Below, one piece after another: positions 21,961-34,190 of a stretch of 64,000 nucleotides of DNA. Position numbers and translations under genes: made by a program. Below the pieces are notes generated by a model, which was not told the DNA's origin, ran no database searches, and worked only from the letters and a program-made list of their open reading frames with translations. The first letter of the stretch is position 1. Every line of letters begins with the position of its first letter. The DNA is from Strigamia acuminata (Eukaryota > Arthropoda > Chilopoda > Geophilomorpha > Linotaeniidae), in the NCBI GenBank assembly GCA_949358305.1, contig OX442314.1:59095369-59159368 (forward strand). Reading direction: 5' to 3'.

Positions 21961-22819
21961 AAATTCTTTTTCTCTTCCGTTTTAAACGAGTCCTACATCG
22001 AGTGTCCTCGATGTTGACACAGCAATTACAACTCCCATTGTCGCGTCGTGTGAGGTGTGAATATGACGGGTGACACGTGAAGACTAAATTACCTTCTTCC
22101 TTAAATACATGTGTGGTCTTCCGGAATCAAAAAAAAAAAAAAAAACAAACCAAACTCCATCCAAATCCATCATTTAACCGAGAAAACAACAAACATTGTA
22201 GCAAAATCGCGCAAGAATGAAACCCCATTCTTCTTCTCCATCCACCCGACTGCCCGTGTTTGTCCAGCGCCCATACACGACCCGAATGGCCGCGCACTGG
22301 CCCAGAAAATCCCTTCCAAACCCCGATTGAAACACAACAAAGTGCGGCTCGCATTCATTGGATGAACGAAAAATACAAAATTGATATTTCGCGATATATT
22401 TATCGTGCAGCGAGCGGTGGCTAATTGAGGAGGTGGAGCCGCGAGTTGAGCTGCTGGTGGGACGTTCGAATGCGAGTAAGTTGCAGCATTGATCACGGCG
22501 ATAATGCGGTGGTCTCACAGCTGTGGCATTCCTGTGGGCCGCACCAACACACAGGTGACAGCGGGGGGGCCACGAACGAGGGGGAGGGAGCGCGCTCACC
22601 ACTCAACTTGGGCCCGTGGAATGCCAACCATTTCCAATCCAAATTTGTCGCCAGGTCGGAGCGGGGTGGCGCCGGGTGGGGCGCGATCGGCCCCCATGCG
22701 TGTGTATCTATATAAATCCCTCGGCTTTTCATGCGCCCAGAGTCCCAGACTATGGAGGAACCTGCAATTTTCATATCTTTGGATGTCGCAGCTGGACGTC
22801 TTCGGCGATTTGGTTCGAC
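21961..22819. other. intergenic DNA, no gene recognised
   Basis: 22420-22800 is GC-richer, with open frames on both strands but no domain or splice structure. A poly(A) run lies near 22129-22145. Confidence 0.35.
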
Positions 22820-23310
22820 CTAGCGAGGGTTTTTCGAGTTATTTCGCTTTATTTCGAGTTATTTTTGCTTTTTTTAAAATTTCTTTTGCGTTTTTTTGCG
22901 TTTTTTCAATTTTTTTTGCTTTTTTTTAAGTTTTTCGCGTTTTTTCGATTTTTTTGCGTTTTTTGAGCTTTATTTGCGTTTATTCGAGTATTTTTTGTGT
23001 TCTTTGAGTATTTTCGATTTTTTTCGCGTTGTTTCGACTTTTCGTGTTTTTTTTAAATTTCTTTTTGCTTTTTTTTTGCGTTTTTTCGAGTTTCTTCGAA
23101 TTTTTTCGCAAATTTTCACGTTTTAGTTGCGATCTTCAAGTTTTTACGATTTTTTTCGCGTTTTTTCGACTATTTTTGCTCTCTTTTGAGTTTTTTCGAG
23201 CTTTTTTGTGAGTTTCTTCGAATTTTTCGGATTTTTTCGAGTTTCTTCGAATTTTTTCGCGTTTTTTTGAGTTTCTTCGAATTTTTTCGCGTTTTTTCGC
23301 GTTAACGAGG
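22820..23310. repeat. degenerate TTTTTTCGCG / TTCGAGTTTCTTCGAA repeat
   Basis: A T-rich irregular repeat with a period of about 10-20 bases, built from GCGTTTTTTCGAGTTTCTTC. It resembles the TTTTTCGCG portion of the units at 13.9-14.6 kb. Lys-rich or Phe-rich frames across it are low complexity and not genes. Confidence 0.75.
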
Positions 23311-24111
23311 CCGTTTTGCCTAAATAAAAAGACGAAGTAGGGAAAAAAATTTGGCAAGAGTGAGTGACTCGTTAAATCCGTCGACAAAAGCGGACGTCAA
23401 TCACCGGTAGCGCGAGTGATGGACAAGTGCTGAGCACAATGGTTGGATCACCTCGGACGGAGAAACAACAGGAAGGGATTGCACGCCTGCACACCTGACT
23501 CGCTTTGCACGTGGTCCGTCCACCACCTGACTTGCACAAACTTAATCCGTTGAGCACACCTGCACTCGTCCACAAAAATCTCAATTTTATCAAAAAAAAA
23601 ATAAAAAATAAAATAAAAAAATAAACGATGAACAAACATTGTTTAATCCGCGACTGAAAGACGTTTGACGAGCGGAGCTGCAAAGAATGCAAGCGCGGAG
23701 ACTGCCGAGTAGAATGCGCTAAGCTGATATTCTGCGAATTGTAAGATGAATGCGTAAGCCACTTAGAGCGAGTTAAATTATGTCTATACGGGCTATTGAG
23801 GTGTGCGGTGGTTGGCGTGCCCGGGGTGGTAACTAGGGGGTCCTTGTGCTTCACGCCTTCCAAACGAGTGCTGAAAGCTCGACATCGTGGTCGTGACCTC
23901 CCGCTGGAAATGAGGTTAACGTGGGCACATCATTAAAATAAACAGCTGCCAGTTGGGTGTCAAGTTTGACTGCATAATTGCAGGTGTCATCGTCGATTGC
24001 ACTTAAATCAATACGTTCAATTTGCATTTTTATTTTCTCTTAATTTTAATTGGTTTTTTTAAATAAATGTTTTTTTGGTTTTTTTTTTTTTAGATTTTTT
24101 TTGGTTTTGGT
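23311..24111. other. intergenic DNA, no gene recognised
   Basis: The - strand open frame at 23372-23863 contains a Phe-rich stretch from an A-run and no domain. No other feature is seen. Confidence 0.4.
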
Positions 24112-24740
24112 CATTTTAGACCACTAGAAATTATTTTAGACCACTAGAAATCATTTTAGACCACTAGAAAACATTTTAGACCACTAGAAATCACTAGAAA
24201 TCATTTGAGACCACTAGAAATCACTAGAAATCATTTTAGACCACTAGAAATCACAAGAAATCATTTTTGACCACTAGAAATAACTAGAAATCACTTTAGA
24301 CCACTAGAAATCACTTTAGACCACTAGAAATCACTAGAAATCATTTTAGACCACTAGAAATAACTAGAAATCATTTTAGACCACTAGAAATCATTTTAGA
24401 CCACTAGAAATCACTAGAAATCATTTTAGACCACTATATAGAAATCACTAGAAATTATTTTAGACCACTAGAAATCACTAGAAATTATTTTAGACCACTA
24501 GAAATCACTAGAAATCATTTTAGACCACTATATAGAAATCATTTTAGACCACTATATAGAAATCATTTTAGACCACTAGAAATCACTAGAAATCATTTTA
24601 GACCACTAGAAATCACTAGAAATTATTTTAGACCACTAGAAATCACTAGAAATCATTTTAGACCACTAGAAATCACTAGAAATCATTTTAGACCACTAGA
24701 AATCACTAGAAATCATTTTAGACAACTAGAAATCATTTTG
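24112..24740. repeat. minisatellite of 20/30 bp units
   Basis: Tandem units alternate between 20 bp (ACCACTAGAAATCATTTTAG) and 30 bp forms made by inserting an extra ATCACTAGAA. Some units carry CTATATAGAAA variants. About 25 units; the end at 24740 is sharp. Confidence 0.93.
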
Positions 24741-26254
24741 AAAGCCACGTTGGTGGGTTTTTTTCCTGAAAAATACGATTTGCTAAGTTGATAAAATCTA
24801 GGAGAGGAAATCGACGCACAGGTTATCCCCTGATTGGTGGTCAGGTGCATTGACCAATGTCCTGCGAGTAAAATATGCAGCAACTTAATGCTGTAATTGT
24901 CAAGTTGTGGGTCTTTATTCCTATTCAAAATCTAAGCGAGCACTGACAACTTTATTCTGCATTTAACGAAATAAAAACATGGCGTCGAGCGAATCACATC
25001 ATTGTTTTTAGTACACAAGATGACGCCGCAGTTATCATTTAACGTCTTATTATTCACTCTATTTGCACATGATTCATCAAAATTTTAAACGGCAAGGATT
25101 ATCCTTGATGATAATAATTTTAATATTTCGGGAGTTGAAACAAAATTATTATTTCAGAACAACGGCAGCGCGTAATTAAATGACCGGTATTCGGAACTCA
25201 TGCGAGCACATTATTTTTAAATTATCAGTCATAACGATCATTTCTTATTGATAAATGGGGTCGGAAGCCAATTAGGATTGTATGGAACCAAACATCCGTA
25301 TACGCAAGCGCATCTACAACATACGTGTATTTATACAACGAGGAATAAAAGCCGGTTGCTACGATACTAATTAGATCACAGATGCTTCTCGTCAGATACG
25401 AAAATACATCCTATATAAAAGATAAAATATATATATTTCTCTATAAAAGCACTCGCAATATTCACACACGGCAATCAAATATTTAACCACTCGAACGATG
25501 ATGGATCGAAGATCGAACGAGAAACACAAACGGCGCCATTGATACATCCCATAATATATAAAATTATATATATCGAGGTTTGACAGACAGGCAGAGAGAG
25601 AGAGAGAGTCCGGTCGAGGCACTTTAAAACTCGTCGGTGCGTGATGTTTCCTCTAGTCCAGAGACACATAACGGACAGCTACATCATAATTCCAGTTGGG
25701 CAAACAAGCGGCGAACATCGGGGAAATAAACAACAGAACAATTTCGGGTCAGTGTTTTTTATTGCTTCGCTTTTTATTTACATGGTCATGTCGTTCGTCT
25801 CGCGGGGAACGTCAAAATGTGATGAAGTTTGAAGACCGAACGGAATATATTTCTATTTTTATTCGTTTTGTATTATTTTGGGGGGAATGATTTTCGTGTA
25901 TTTTGCTTATCTAATGACATCATCACGAGTGTTGATTAGAAAGACCCTTGTCTGCTCGTGAGTGCCATCCTTTTTCTAGCACTCGAAGAATGTACTATCC
26001 AACAAATTGCACGTGCACGTTCCTATTATATTGCCCGAGTCTGATTTGCCAGTTGCCACCCCTGAGTCCTTTCTCTCCCTGTGCTGCGTTAGACCCGACT
26101 CACCCTCTGGAGGAAATTGCCACTTGATGATGTACTGGGAATGCATTACAAGTCGCCATCATTTCGAAGCCAACACGAATTGCAAACCAATATCACGGCT
26201 TTTTTTTCTTTTTTTTTTTTTGCTTAAATTTGAGTTTTAATTTTGCTCGATTTG
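24741..26254. other. intergenic DNA, no gene recognised
   Basis: A (GA)n microsatellite lies near 25595-25609. No coding signal is seen on either strand. Confidence 0.4.
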
Positions 26255-26668
26255 TTTGATTTTGGTTATTTTGGACTTGTATTTATGCATTTTTGGTTAT
26301 TTTAGACTTGTATTCATACATTTTTGGTTATTTTAGACTTGTATTTATACATTTTTGGTTATTTAAGAAGTGGATTTTTACATTTTTGGTTATTTTAGAC
26401 TTGTATTTATACATTTTTGGTTATTTTAGACTTGTATTTATACATTTTTGGTTATTTAAGAAGTGGATTTTTACATTTTTGGGTATTTTAGACTTGTATT
26501 TATACATTTTTGGTTATTTTAGAAGTGGATTTTTACATTTTTGGTTATTTTAGACTTGTATTTATACATTTTTGGTTATTTTAGACTTGTATTTATACAT
26601 TTTTGGTTATTTTAGACTTGTATTTATACATTTTTGGTTATTTTAGACTTGTATTTATACATTTTTAA
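26255..26668. repeat. 31 bp minisatellite
   Basis: About 13 copies of a 31 bp unit (ATTTTTGGTTATTTTAGACT then TGTATTTATAC). A minority variant replaces ACTTGTATTTATAC with AAGTGGATTTTTAC at regular intervals. Confidence 0.93.
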
Positions 26669-27097
26669 TAAAGAAATTGTTTTAAAGATTTTTTTTTATT
26701 GTTTATTTTGTATTTTGTATTTTGCTTAGGGAAGGGACTAGGAAATGCAAACTCATGGGATTTAATTTTGGGGGCAGGGAATGACCAATTTTGTGGTGAA
26801 TGTGAAATTAGAGAATTTTAAAATGGAGCGTTTAATGAAACCTCTTAGTGGATTGTTGTTTAACAGGTTTAGATTTCCAGAGAGGAGTCAGAAAGTGACA
26901 GGGCTGCTGCGAGACCTTTTGGCGCCACAAACAGAATAATTGTTGGTGTTCCTCCCTTCCATAGGTGGTGAGAGAGCAAAAAATAAAAAGTTTGGGAATG
27001 GTGTATTGCACTCGTGGACCCCACAACGCGAGGTCCAAGTCAAGGAGGAGTCCAGAAGCAAAATTTTTTTTTTACATGTAAAAATCTGAATATTTTT
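26669..27097. other. short unique sequence between two arrays
   Basis: No gene or repeat is recognised. Confidence 0.4.
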
Positions 27098-27860
27098 TTC
27101 AGAATTTGTTGAAAATTTCTTAGAATTTCTCAGAAATTGTTGAAAATTATTCAAATTTCTCGGAATTTGTTGAAAATTATTCAAATTTCTCAGAAGTTGT
27201 TGAAAATTATTCAAATTTCTCAGGATTTGTTGAAAATTATTCTAATTTCTTAGAATTTGTTGAAAATTACTCAAATATCTCAGAATTTGTTAAAAATTAC
27301 TCAAATTTCTCAGAATTTGTTAAAAATTATTCAAATTTCTCAGAATTTGTTGAAAATTTCTTAGCATTTCTCAGAATTGGTTGAAAATTTCTTAGCATTT
27401 CTCAGAATTTGTTGAAAATTTCTTAGCATTTCTCAGAATTTGTTGAAAATTTCTTAGCATTTCTCAGAATTTGTTGAAAATTTCTTAGCATTTCTCAGAA
27501 TTTGTTGAAAATTTCTTAGCATTTCTCAGAATTTGTTGAAAATTTCTTAGCATTTCTCAGAATTGGTTGAAAATTTCTTAGCATTTCTCAGAATTGGTTG
27601 AAAATTATTCAAATTTCTCAGAATTTGTTGAAAATTTCTTACAATTTCTCAGAATTTGTTGAAAAATACTGAAATTTCTTAGAATTTGTTGAAAATTACT
27701 CAATTTTCTCAGAATTTGTTGATAATTGCTAAAATTTCTCAGAATTTTCTCAGAATTTGTTGAAAATTACACAAAATTCTCACAAAATTTCAAAAATTTG
27801 TTGAAAATTACAAAAATTTCTCAAAAAATTTCCAAATTTTCTTTTTATCAAAAAATTTCA
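27098..27860. repeat. 31 bp minisatellite, second family
   Basis: About 24 copies of a 31 bp unit (ATTTCTCAGAATTTGTTGAA then AATTTCTTAGC). It is most regular at 27350-27600 and degenerates toward both ends, where ATTATTCAAATTTCTC variants dominate. Confidence 0.92.
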
Positions 27861-29134
27861 AAAATTCCTCAGATTATTAACCCGGGCCAATCCACTTCAC
27901 CTCAACATCATTTCGACGCCCCTTTAAATCCCCCGCTCCCAGCAACCGCTTACGTACAGTGGCGCCCCTCCAAACCGATACCTACTACCAAGTACCACTT
28001 CCGGTAACATTTACCCCATTTTATCGCCCATCCTTAACAACCCCACTCAATACCATCACTATACATCACCTGAAACCTAACCAAAAACCACTTCTCCGCC
28101 AAACAACCAAATAATTTCCACATAATTCTCATACAAATTAACATAAATTTCGCTAACGATTAAATCCAACATTAATGCAAGCGTATACACCACACATCAC
28201 GATTTGCACCTGCAGCGCTCAAGAGTCGAGGTTGTACAAGTCATTTGGGACCCGAGTTGGATACAAGGAAGGACTGTGGCTCTACCAGTCAATATTGACT
28301 CACTTCTGGATGAACAACCGAGCAACTTTTCCCTCGCCAACGTACAGCAATGAAATGACACAGCAAACACGAGCCAATGAAACGCCGTTTCATACGACTC
28401 AATCGATTAAATAGACTACCGTGTAAACCCGTTTTTAAAACTGCTGCCCACACAGTCCGTGTCACTTCACTGCAACACACGGCGCTTCCACAGCTCTCGC
28501 TCACCTCGTGTGTTTCTCGTGCGCAACCTGGCGCGGCCCCCCGCACCAGGTGGAGCTGTTGGTCGTTGGCTCCGCCAATTGCGAAAAAAAAAAACGCCGC
28601 AAATTCCTGCGTAAAACTTTCTGCGAGCCCGTTCGAATGTGGCAAATATTTGCGTGCAGACTGCGCGTTGCATACCTCGGACGTTACAAAGAAATGTCAG
28701 TCACACCACAAGTATAAACATGGGCTGGAAAAAGTGCTGCGTCACGGCAAAGGCCACGTCTTTTGTGTCGTTTTGGCATCGTAATGACGCTCGGGCTTGA
28801 TATCTTGTGGATTCCAAGAGGGAAAAAGATTATAATCCCATCCTACAAACAACCGTAATTACCAGTCATTTTTTCTCGTGCTATTTTATTCGCTCAAGGT
28901 CAATCGACGATTAAAATGACCACAAACTTCTCGCGTAGTTTATTGTTGCGAGTTTCCCACAAGATGGAAATGATAAAAAAAAAAGAATCAAAATTTCTGC
29001 ATTAAAATAAACTATTGTATGGTGCATATCTCACAGCATTATTCGCCTGCCGAGGTTAAATAAACGCGCTTATTCTTATTCGCCGGTGGACGAGGCTTAT
29101 TTTATATTTACCCCTAGAGCTTTGCTGCGCTGCA
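27861..29134. other. intergenic DNA including a fragment of a dispersed repeat
   Basis: No gene is recognised apart from the dispersed repeat fragment at 28440-28575. Overlapping open frames on both strands at 28289-28784 result from that GC-rich fragment. Confidence 0.4.
28440..28575 (+). repeat. fragment of the dispersed LTR-like repeat
   Basis: Matches the start of the repeat copies at 36795 and 56495 through shared blocks such as CCACAGCTCTCGC, TTTCTCGTG and CAGGTGGAGCTG. The 3' three quarters are missing. Confidence 0.6.
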
Positions 29135-29533
29135 CTAACAAATACAAGGGTGTGTATAGATTGATAATAAGAGTTCATGTCCAAGATACAGTAGGACTCT
29201 TCCCCAGACAATTTCGTTGCTACATCCGTATGAACATGGCAGTTGTGGTCCAATAATGGCACAGGGCCAGTCGGTGGTGTTCTTTGAGGAGCGTTTGCCA
29301 CCCTTCTGTGCGTTCGAGATGTCTATCGAGTTGGTGCTACCACTGTGGACTTGATGGACCGCTTTAGTCGTATTAGCAAAGCTTGCGAGGCCCGTACTAG
29401 ACAATTTCGCTGCGGATACTGCCTCGAGTGTCGTGGCAAACGTCAAATTCTTTTGCACGACGAGCGTTTCTTGCACATTTCGCATGTTTAAGCCCCAGAT
29501 GAACCGATTTTGCAGTTGGTTGCATCACAAATT
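29135..29533 (-). pseudogene. decayed Ty3/gypsy Gag fragment
   Basis: The - strand frame reads LQNRFIWGLNMRNVQETLV then KNLTFATTLEAVSAAK. This fits the capsid pattern LxDRFVxGLxxxxIQxxLL...LTxxxAxxxAxxxEAA of gypsy-type Gag proteins. The following Cys residues (WPC...LPCSYGC) suggest a degenerate zinc knuckle. There is no matching pol or LTR nearby, so it is a fragment. It is unrelated in sequence to the gag at 19.5-20.6 kb. Confidence 0.55.
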
Positions 29534-29671
29534 AACAGGTAATTTGTTTGGAGTACAAACACTCTAAACGTAATCATCGATTAATTTGCCCTTATTTAAT
29601 GTAAAAAATTTCAAAATGCGTTCTTTTCTGATCTAGAAAATAGCGGTTTGTGATAGTATTATTCGGAGAAC

Positions 29672-30305
29672 GTTTCAAAGAATTTTAGACAATCTTAAAC
29701 AATTCTAACATTTTATATCATTTTAAACAATTCTAGAATTGTAGTCAATTTTAGGCAATTCTTGAATTTCAGACAATTTTAGTCAATTTTTGAATTTCAA
29801 ACAATTTTAGACAACTCCAGATTTTTAGACAATTATAGATGATTCCAGAGTTTAAGACAATTTTAGATAATTCCAAAATTTTAGACAATTTTAGATGATT
29901 CCAAATTTTTAGACAATTTCAAACAATTCCAAAATTGTAGACAATTTCAAACAATTCCAAAATTTTAGACAATTTCAACCAATTCCAAAATTTTAGACAA
30001 TTTCAAACAATTCCAAAACTTTAGACAATTTCAAACAATTCCAAAATTTTAGACAATTTCAAACAATTCCAAAATTTTAGACAATTTAAAACAATTCCAA
30101 AATTTAAGACAATTTAAAACAATTCTAGAATTCTAGACAATTTGAAACAATTCTAGAATTGTAAACAATTTTAGACAATTTAAAACAATTCTAGAATTGT
30201 AGACAATTTTAGACATTTTAAAACAATTCTAGAATTGTAGACAATTTTAGACATTTTAAAACAATTCTAGAATTGTAGACAATTTTAGACATTTTAAAAC
30301 AATTC
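29672..30305. repeat. 28 bp minisatellite
   Basis: Tandem units of about 28 bp (ACAATTCCAAAATTTTAGAC then AATTTCAA). From about 30120 they change to a longer ACAATTCTAGAATTGTAGAC type unit. Confidence 0.92.
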
Positions 30306-31329
30306 TACACAACCCTAATTCTCAATCTTTAAATGAAAACATTTTCCGCCACAATGTCGCCATTTAAAAGCAATAAAGAAATAAATAATTAGCCTGACTT
30401 TTGTCTTTCTTTCTCTTTCCCCCATTGCTTATTTCGTAGCAACTATCGTTGAATATGCACTAATATTTGCGTCTCTCTTAGCGAACCAAGCTTGGATTTT
30501 CTCCGAGTACGTCGATTAATTATGATTCCAGCCAACCGTGTGCATTCCACGTGCCTTCTCTTCTCCTCTCCTCTCTTCCCTTGTTACCCTCCACCCGCTC
30601 CTACCCACCATGCATCCACCCCGACCAGCAAGCGGGGGTGGGAGCAGGAATTTAATGAAAAGGCTGCAGGCGTCCCCTGGTGCGGAGAGGAGTAGAAACT
30701 GCTCGTTAGAACAGCGGGGGAGGAATCAGTCGAGTGGTTTTGTAATTCTGTGCGCGCCTCGACTCATATACACACAATTCAAACGTAAACTAATTTATAC
30801 CAGGTCTAACTACAAACAAATCGCATCTTCAATTCTCTAACCACCGCATGCTAATTGCGATTCCACCTAAAACACAACACACAATCGTTTTCCACTAATT
30901 TAGATCGACGTGACTTTATGCTTGTGGGTGATGAACAGATAAGATCGACGACATTTCGTCGAGAGAGATACAGCACGCTGGCTGCGGGTGGGGGCACCAT
31001 CTGGTGGCCGATCGAATTAAAAATGAGGGAACGACAATTGTCTTGTTTTCGAGATAAAGTCAAACTAAAGAATATTAGGCGTGTGCGATATTGCAATATT
31101 AAATTTTGAATATCGCATTTGCATGTCGCAATTGGATATTGCCAACGCTATATTGCTTCGTTTGCTTGCGTGGTGATTTAATGAGATTTGCGATATATTA
31201 AGATTTGACATTTAAAATTTTGAAAAAAATAAAATTATAGAACCTTTACACAAAAATTAATCGAAAAAAAATTGAAAAAAAAAAACAATTAAATTATACA
31301 AAATTTGGAAAATTTCAATTAAAATCATA
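30306..31329. other. intergenic DNA, no gene recognised
   Basis: Open frames at 30490-31110 lack domains. The sequence is unremarkable. Confidence 0.4.
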
Positions 31330-31695
31330 AAATTTTTTTAAAAAAAAATTGATAAAATCATCAAAAATTTTTTTTTTTTTAAAATCGATTAAAATCATCA
31401 AAATCTATTTTTTTAAAAAATCGATAAAAATCATCAAAATATTGCAAATATCGATAAAATCATAAAAATCGATAAAAATTAGATTAAATTCTGAAGTTTC
31501 TTGAAAAATATCGATAAAATCATAAAAATCATTTTAAAAATCGATTAAAATCAGAAAATGTTTGAAAAATATCGATAAAATCATAAAAATCGTTTTAAAA
31601 ATCGATTAAATCAAAAAAATCTTTTTAAAGATCGATTAAATCAACAAAATCTTTTTAAAACATCGATTAAAATCAGAAAAATCCTCAAAAAAATT
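31330..31695. repeat. degenerate AT-rich repeat (TCGATTAAAATCATAAAAATC)
   Basis: Irregular tandem copies of a unit of about 20-45 bases containing ATCGATAAAATCATAAAAAT. Confidence 0.8.
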
Positions 31696-33638
31696 GCGAT
31701 ATTCCCACATAAAAACCTCACTTCACCTTACACCAATTTATTGCATCACCATGCCAACCTATCACAAACAATATTACACAACATCACCAACATCCCACAC
31801 ACAACAAAACACATCCAATCTCAACATTTCAACCCCATTAAAACCCTAATAACCGAGAAAACGCCAAACGAGAGCCGGAAACACGTGCATTGCTTTGTTT
31901 GAACACAGTCATAAGACAAAATGACATTTGCATTTCTATATGGCGCATACGAGAGGTGGCAAGTGATTTCAATAAGGCCTCTGACTAATCACTAGGATTC
32001 TTGGTGACATGTCAACAGCCAAGGCCCCTGTCGATGCACAATGGCGTTGGGCGCGAGAGTTAAGCCTCACTGTCAACATGGAACGATTTTGCCGGCTGAA
32101 GATCCTTCCTTCTTTTCTCCGTCCCCCCCCCCGCACCTCCCCATCCCTCCATATTTGTGATTCCAGCGTCACAGGAAGGGATTTGCGACAGGCTCCGCAC
32201 TTATTATTAATTCCCATAACTAACGACACTAAACAAGAAAAAAAAATCAAATTTTCTACATAAAAATCTATTTTTGTTTCGTTTTCGTCTGCTTCGTCTG
32301 CGCGCGCGTAAACGCGTTAAATGGAGTGTGTGACATAATTGAGTCGGCACCAAATACACTTTGGTCGCTTCCTCGCTCGCGGCCCCCCTGGGAAGTAAAT
32401 GGGGTCGCGAGAATCTGCTTTCCCATTGTCGTCTCCCAACCCCCCGCCGTTGAGTCTCTCCACGCGTTCCAATCAGCCGATAAACGACGTGATGATAATA
32501 AGCCTAAAACACGCCCCAATGTTTATGTTAGCGAGCGTATTGCCTAAACAACACGAAAAATCGACGATTGAAATCACAAAGACGTCTTTTCTGGCCAACA
32601 TTCGAGTCGGCAATTGCGCAAAAACCGGATAATCGATCGGAGTCGATATAAATTAGCGCGGGAGGGCGCAACGAACAAAATGCGGCGACGAGAATTATTT
32701 CAGCAATTAATTAAATTCGAAATTTGTTTGATTTTTGTTTTAATTCGTTTTTCTCGTTCCCTCGTCACGTGCGCGTGTCGGAAAGAGCAGACGTCAGGCG
32801 CACACTGCTAACAAACACGTAGCACGAGTAGCTGTAGTGCGTGTGTATGATGGGGACGAAGAAGGCTGGGATGGCGCCTGAGTTTCCGGGCCCCAAGTAG
32901 CTTTCGAAAGGCGGTTGGAGAGGTTGTGAAGCGCAATTCACCCACTGCTTGTCTAAGATATTCATCTGTCCTCTTAGAGTATCACTCGTAGCTCTCCTCG
33001 TTCTTTCCTTCTCTTTTTTTTTTTCGTTCTTTCTTTTTCTCTCTTTCTTTTCTACTCATTCACACATCAGCAAGCACAGTGTTTTCAAAGGCAAAGTGCT
33101 GGCATAACAAACTTAACGAGTGTAAATTAACACGACCTGGAGTATCATCCAGCACGAGAGATCTTCTGCTTCGAAAATACACGTGTGATTTCGTGTAATT
33201 CGCGTTTTTGACGCGGTAATTACTAAGTAGTTACACGTTTTAAATGAATTAACATCGAGTTCACGATTTCTCGTTCAGTGAGACATGATTTCGTGTCCAC
33301 GTGACATGATTACATCAAAATAAGAACAGATCGATCATTATACAATTGAATATTTAGGAGTCTTATTTTCTAAATGTCGTAAATTTTTTTTTTAAATTAA
33401 AGTGTGGGCATGGCAACAGATATGGCAACCCCTGTCTCGGAAATGTGAAGCAAACGGAAGGGGAGAAAGAAAAATTATTTTTTTAAATTTACCTTGGCAG
33501 TTTTTGATGCGGTTTTTTGTGTATTTGTTTATTTATATTATGTAACATGGTTTGCGATTACTGTAATTGGTTATGAGAAATTCCATTAAAGACGCTTTTA
33601 AAAATTAACTACTATTACTGAAATTGATTTATTTTTAC
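31696..33638. other. intergenic DNA, no gene recognised
   Basis: Scattered pyrimidine runs (near 33010-33050) and short open frames only. Confidence 0.4.
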
Positions 33639-33943
33639 TAGCTGCATTCTAGAATTAAAATACTTGTGTTTTAAAAATTTTAGTTTAAGTGTATTTTAAG
33701 TTTAAATTTGTGAGTGGTTGAATTTCAATTGAATTTTGCTTCAATTTTTGTAAAACTTTGTATATACAAATGTAATGCATAACTACACTTAAAACTGAAG
33801 TAAAATAGAGTTTAGTAAAATTGTATTTTAGTTTGTATTTTTGCAAATTTTAGTTTGACATTTAAAATAGAATAGGAAATGATGTCGTTTTTGCTTTAAA
33901 ATTGAAGTAAAACGCAAAATGTTTTAATTTTTGAATGCAGCTA
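33639..33943. mobile_element. MITE-like element (TIR TAGCTGCATTC)
   Basis: Inverted ends TAGCTGCATTC / GAATGCAGCTA enclose about 305 bp of A/T-rich sequence without an ORF. Part of a second copy lies inverted at 34068-34190, which supports a mobile repeat. The target duplication is not clear. Confidence 0.5.
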
Positions 33944-34067
33944 CTGTTAATTAATTGATTTCGTTGATCGGAAAAATCTTTTATGTCCACCGATTCGCTA
34001 TACAACGCTCTTTTCATGTACAGTCTGTACACACACTCGCTTAGCGCTCATTTCACGAATTAACACT

Positions 34068-34190
34068 AGATGCATTCAAAAACTAAAATATTTTGTGTTT
34101 TACTTCAATTTTAAAACAAAAACGACATCATTTCCTGTTTAAACCCAAGTTAGAACTTAAAATACACTTAACCTAAAATTCTTATTTTTA
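34068..34190. mobile_element. inverted partial copy of the neighbouring MITE
   Basis: The first ~75 bases are close to the reverse complement of the right part of 33639-33943 (shared ACGACATCATTTCCT and TTTTACTTCAATTTT). The last part (AACTTAAAATACACTTAA) mirrors sequence near 33690. Confidence 0.6.

Noticed and set aside
23136-23387. Lys/Arg/Ser-rich ORF on the - strand
   Set aside because: It is the complement of the degenerate TTTTTTCG repeat and shows only repeat-derived residues.
24112-24740. Possible CRISPR array
   Set aside because: Repeats are contiguous without unique spacers, have variable units and lie in a eukaryotic genome.
28289-28784. Overlapping ORFs on both strands near 28.5 kb
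   Set aside because: They coincide with a fragment of the dispersed GC-rich repeat and have no domain.
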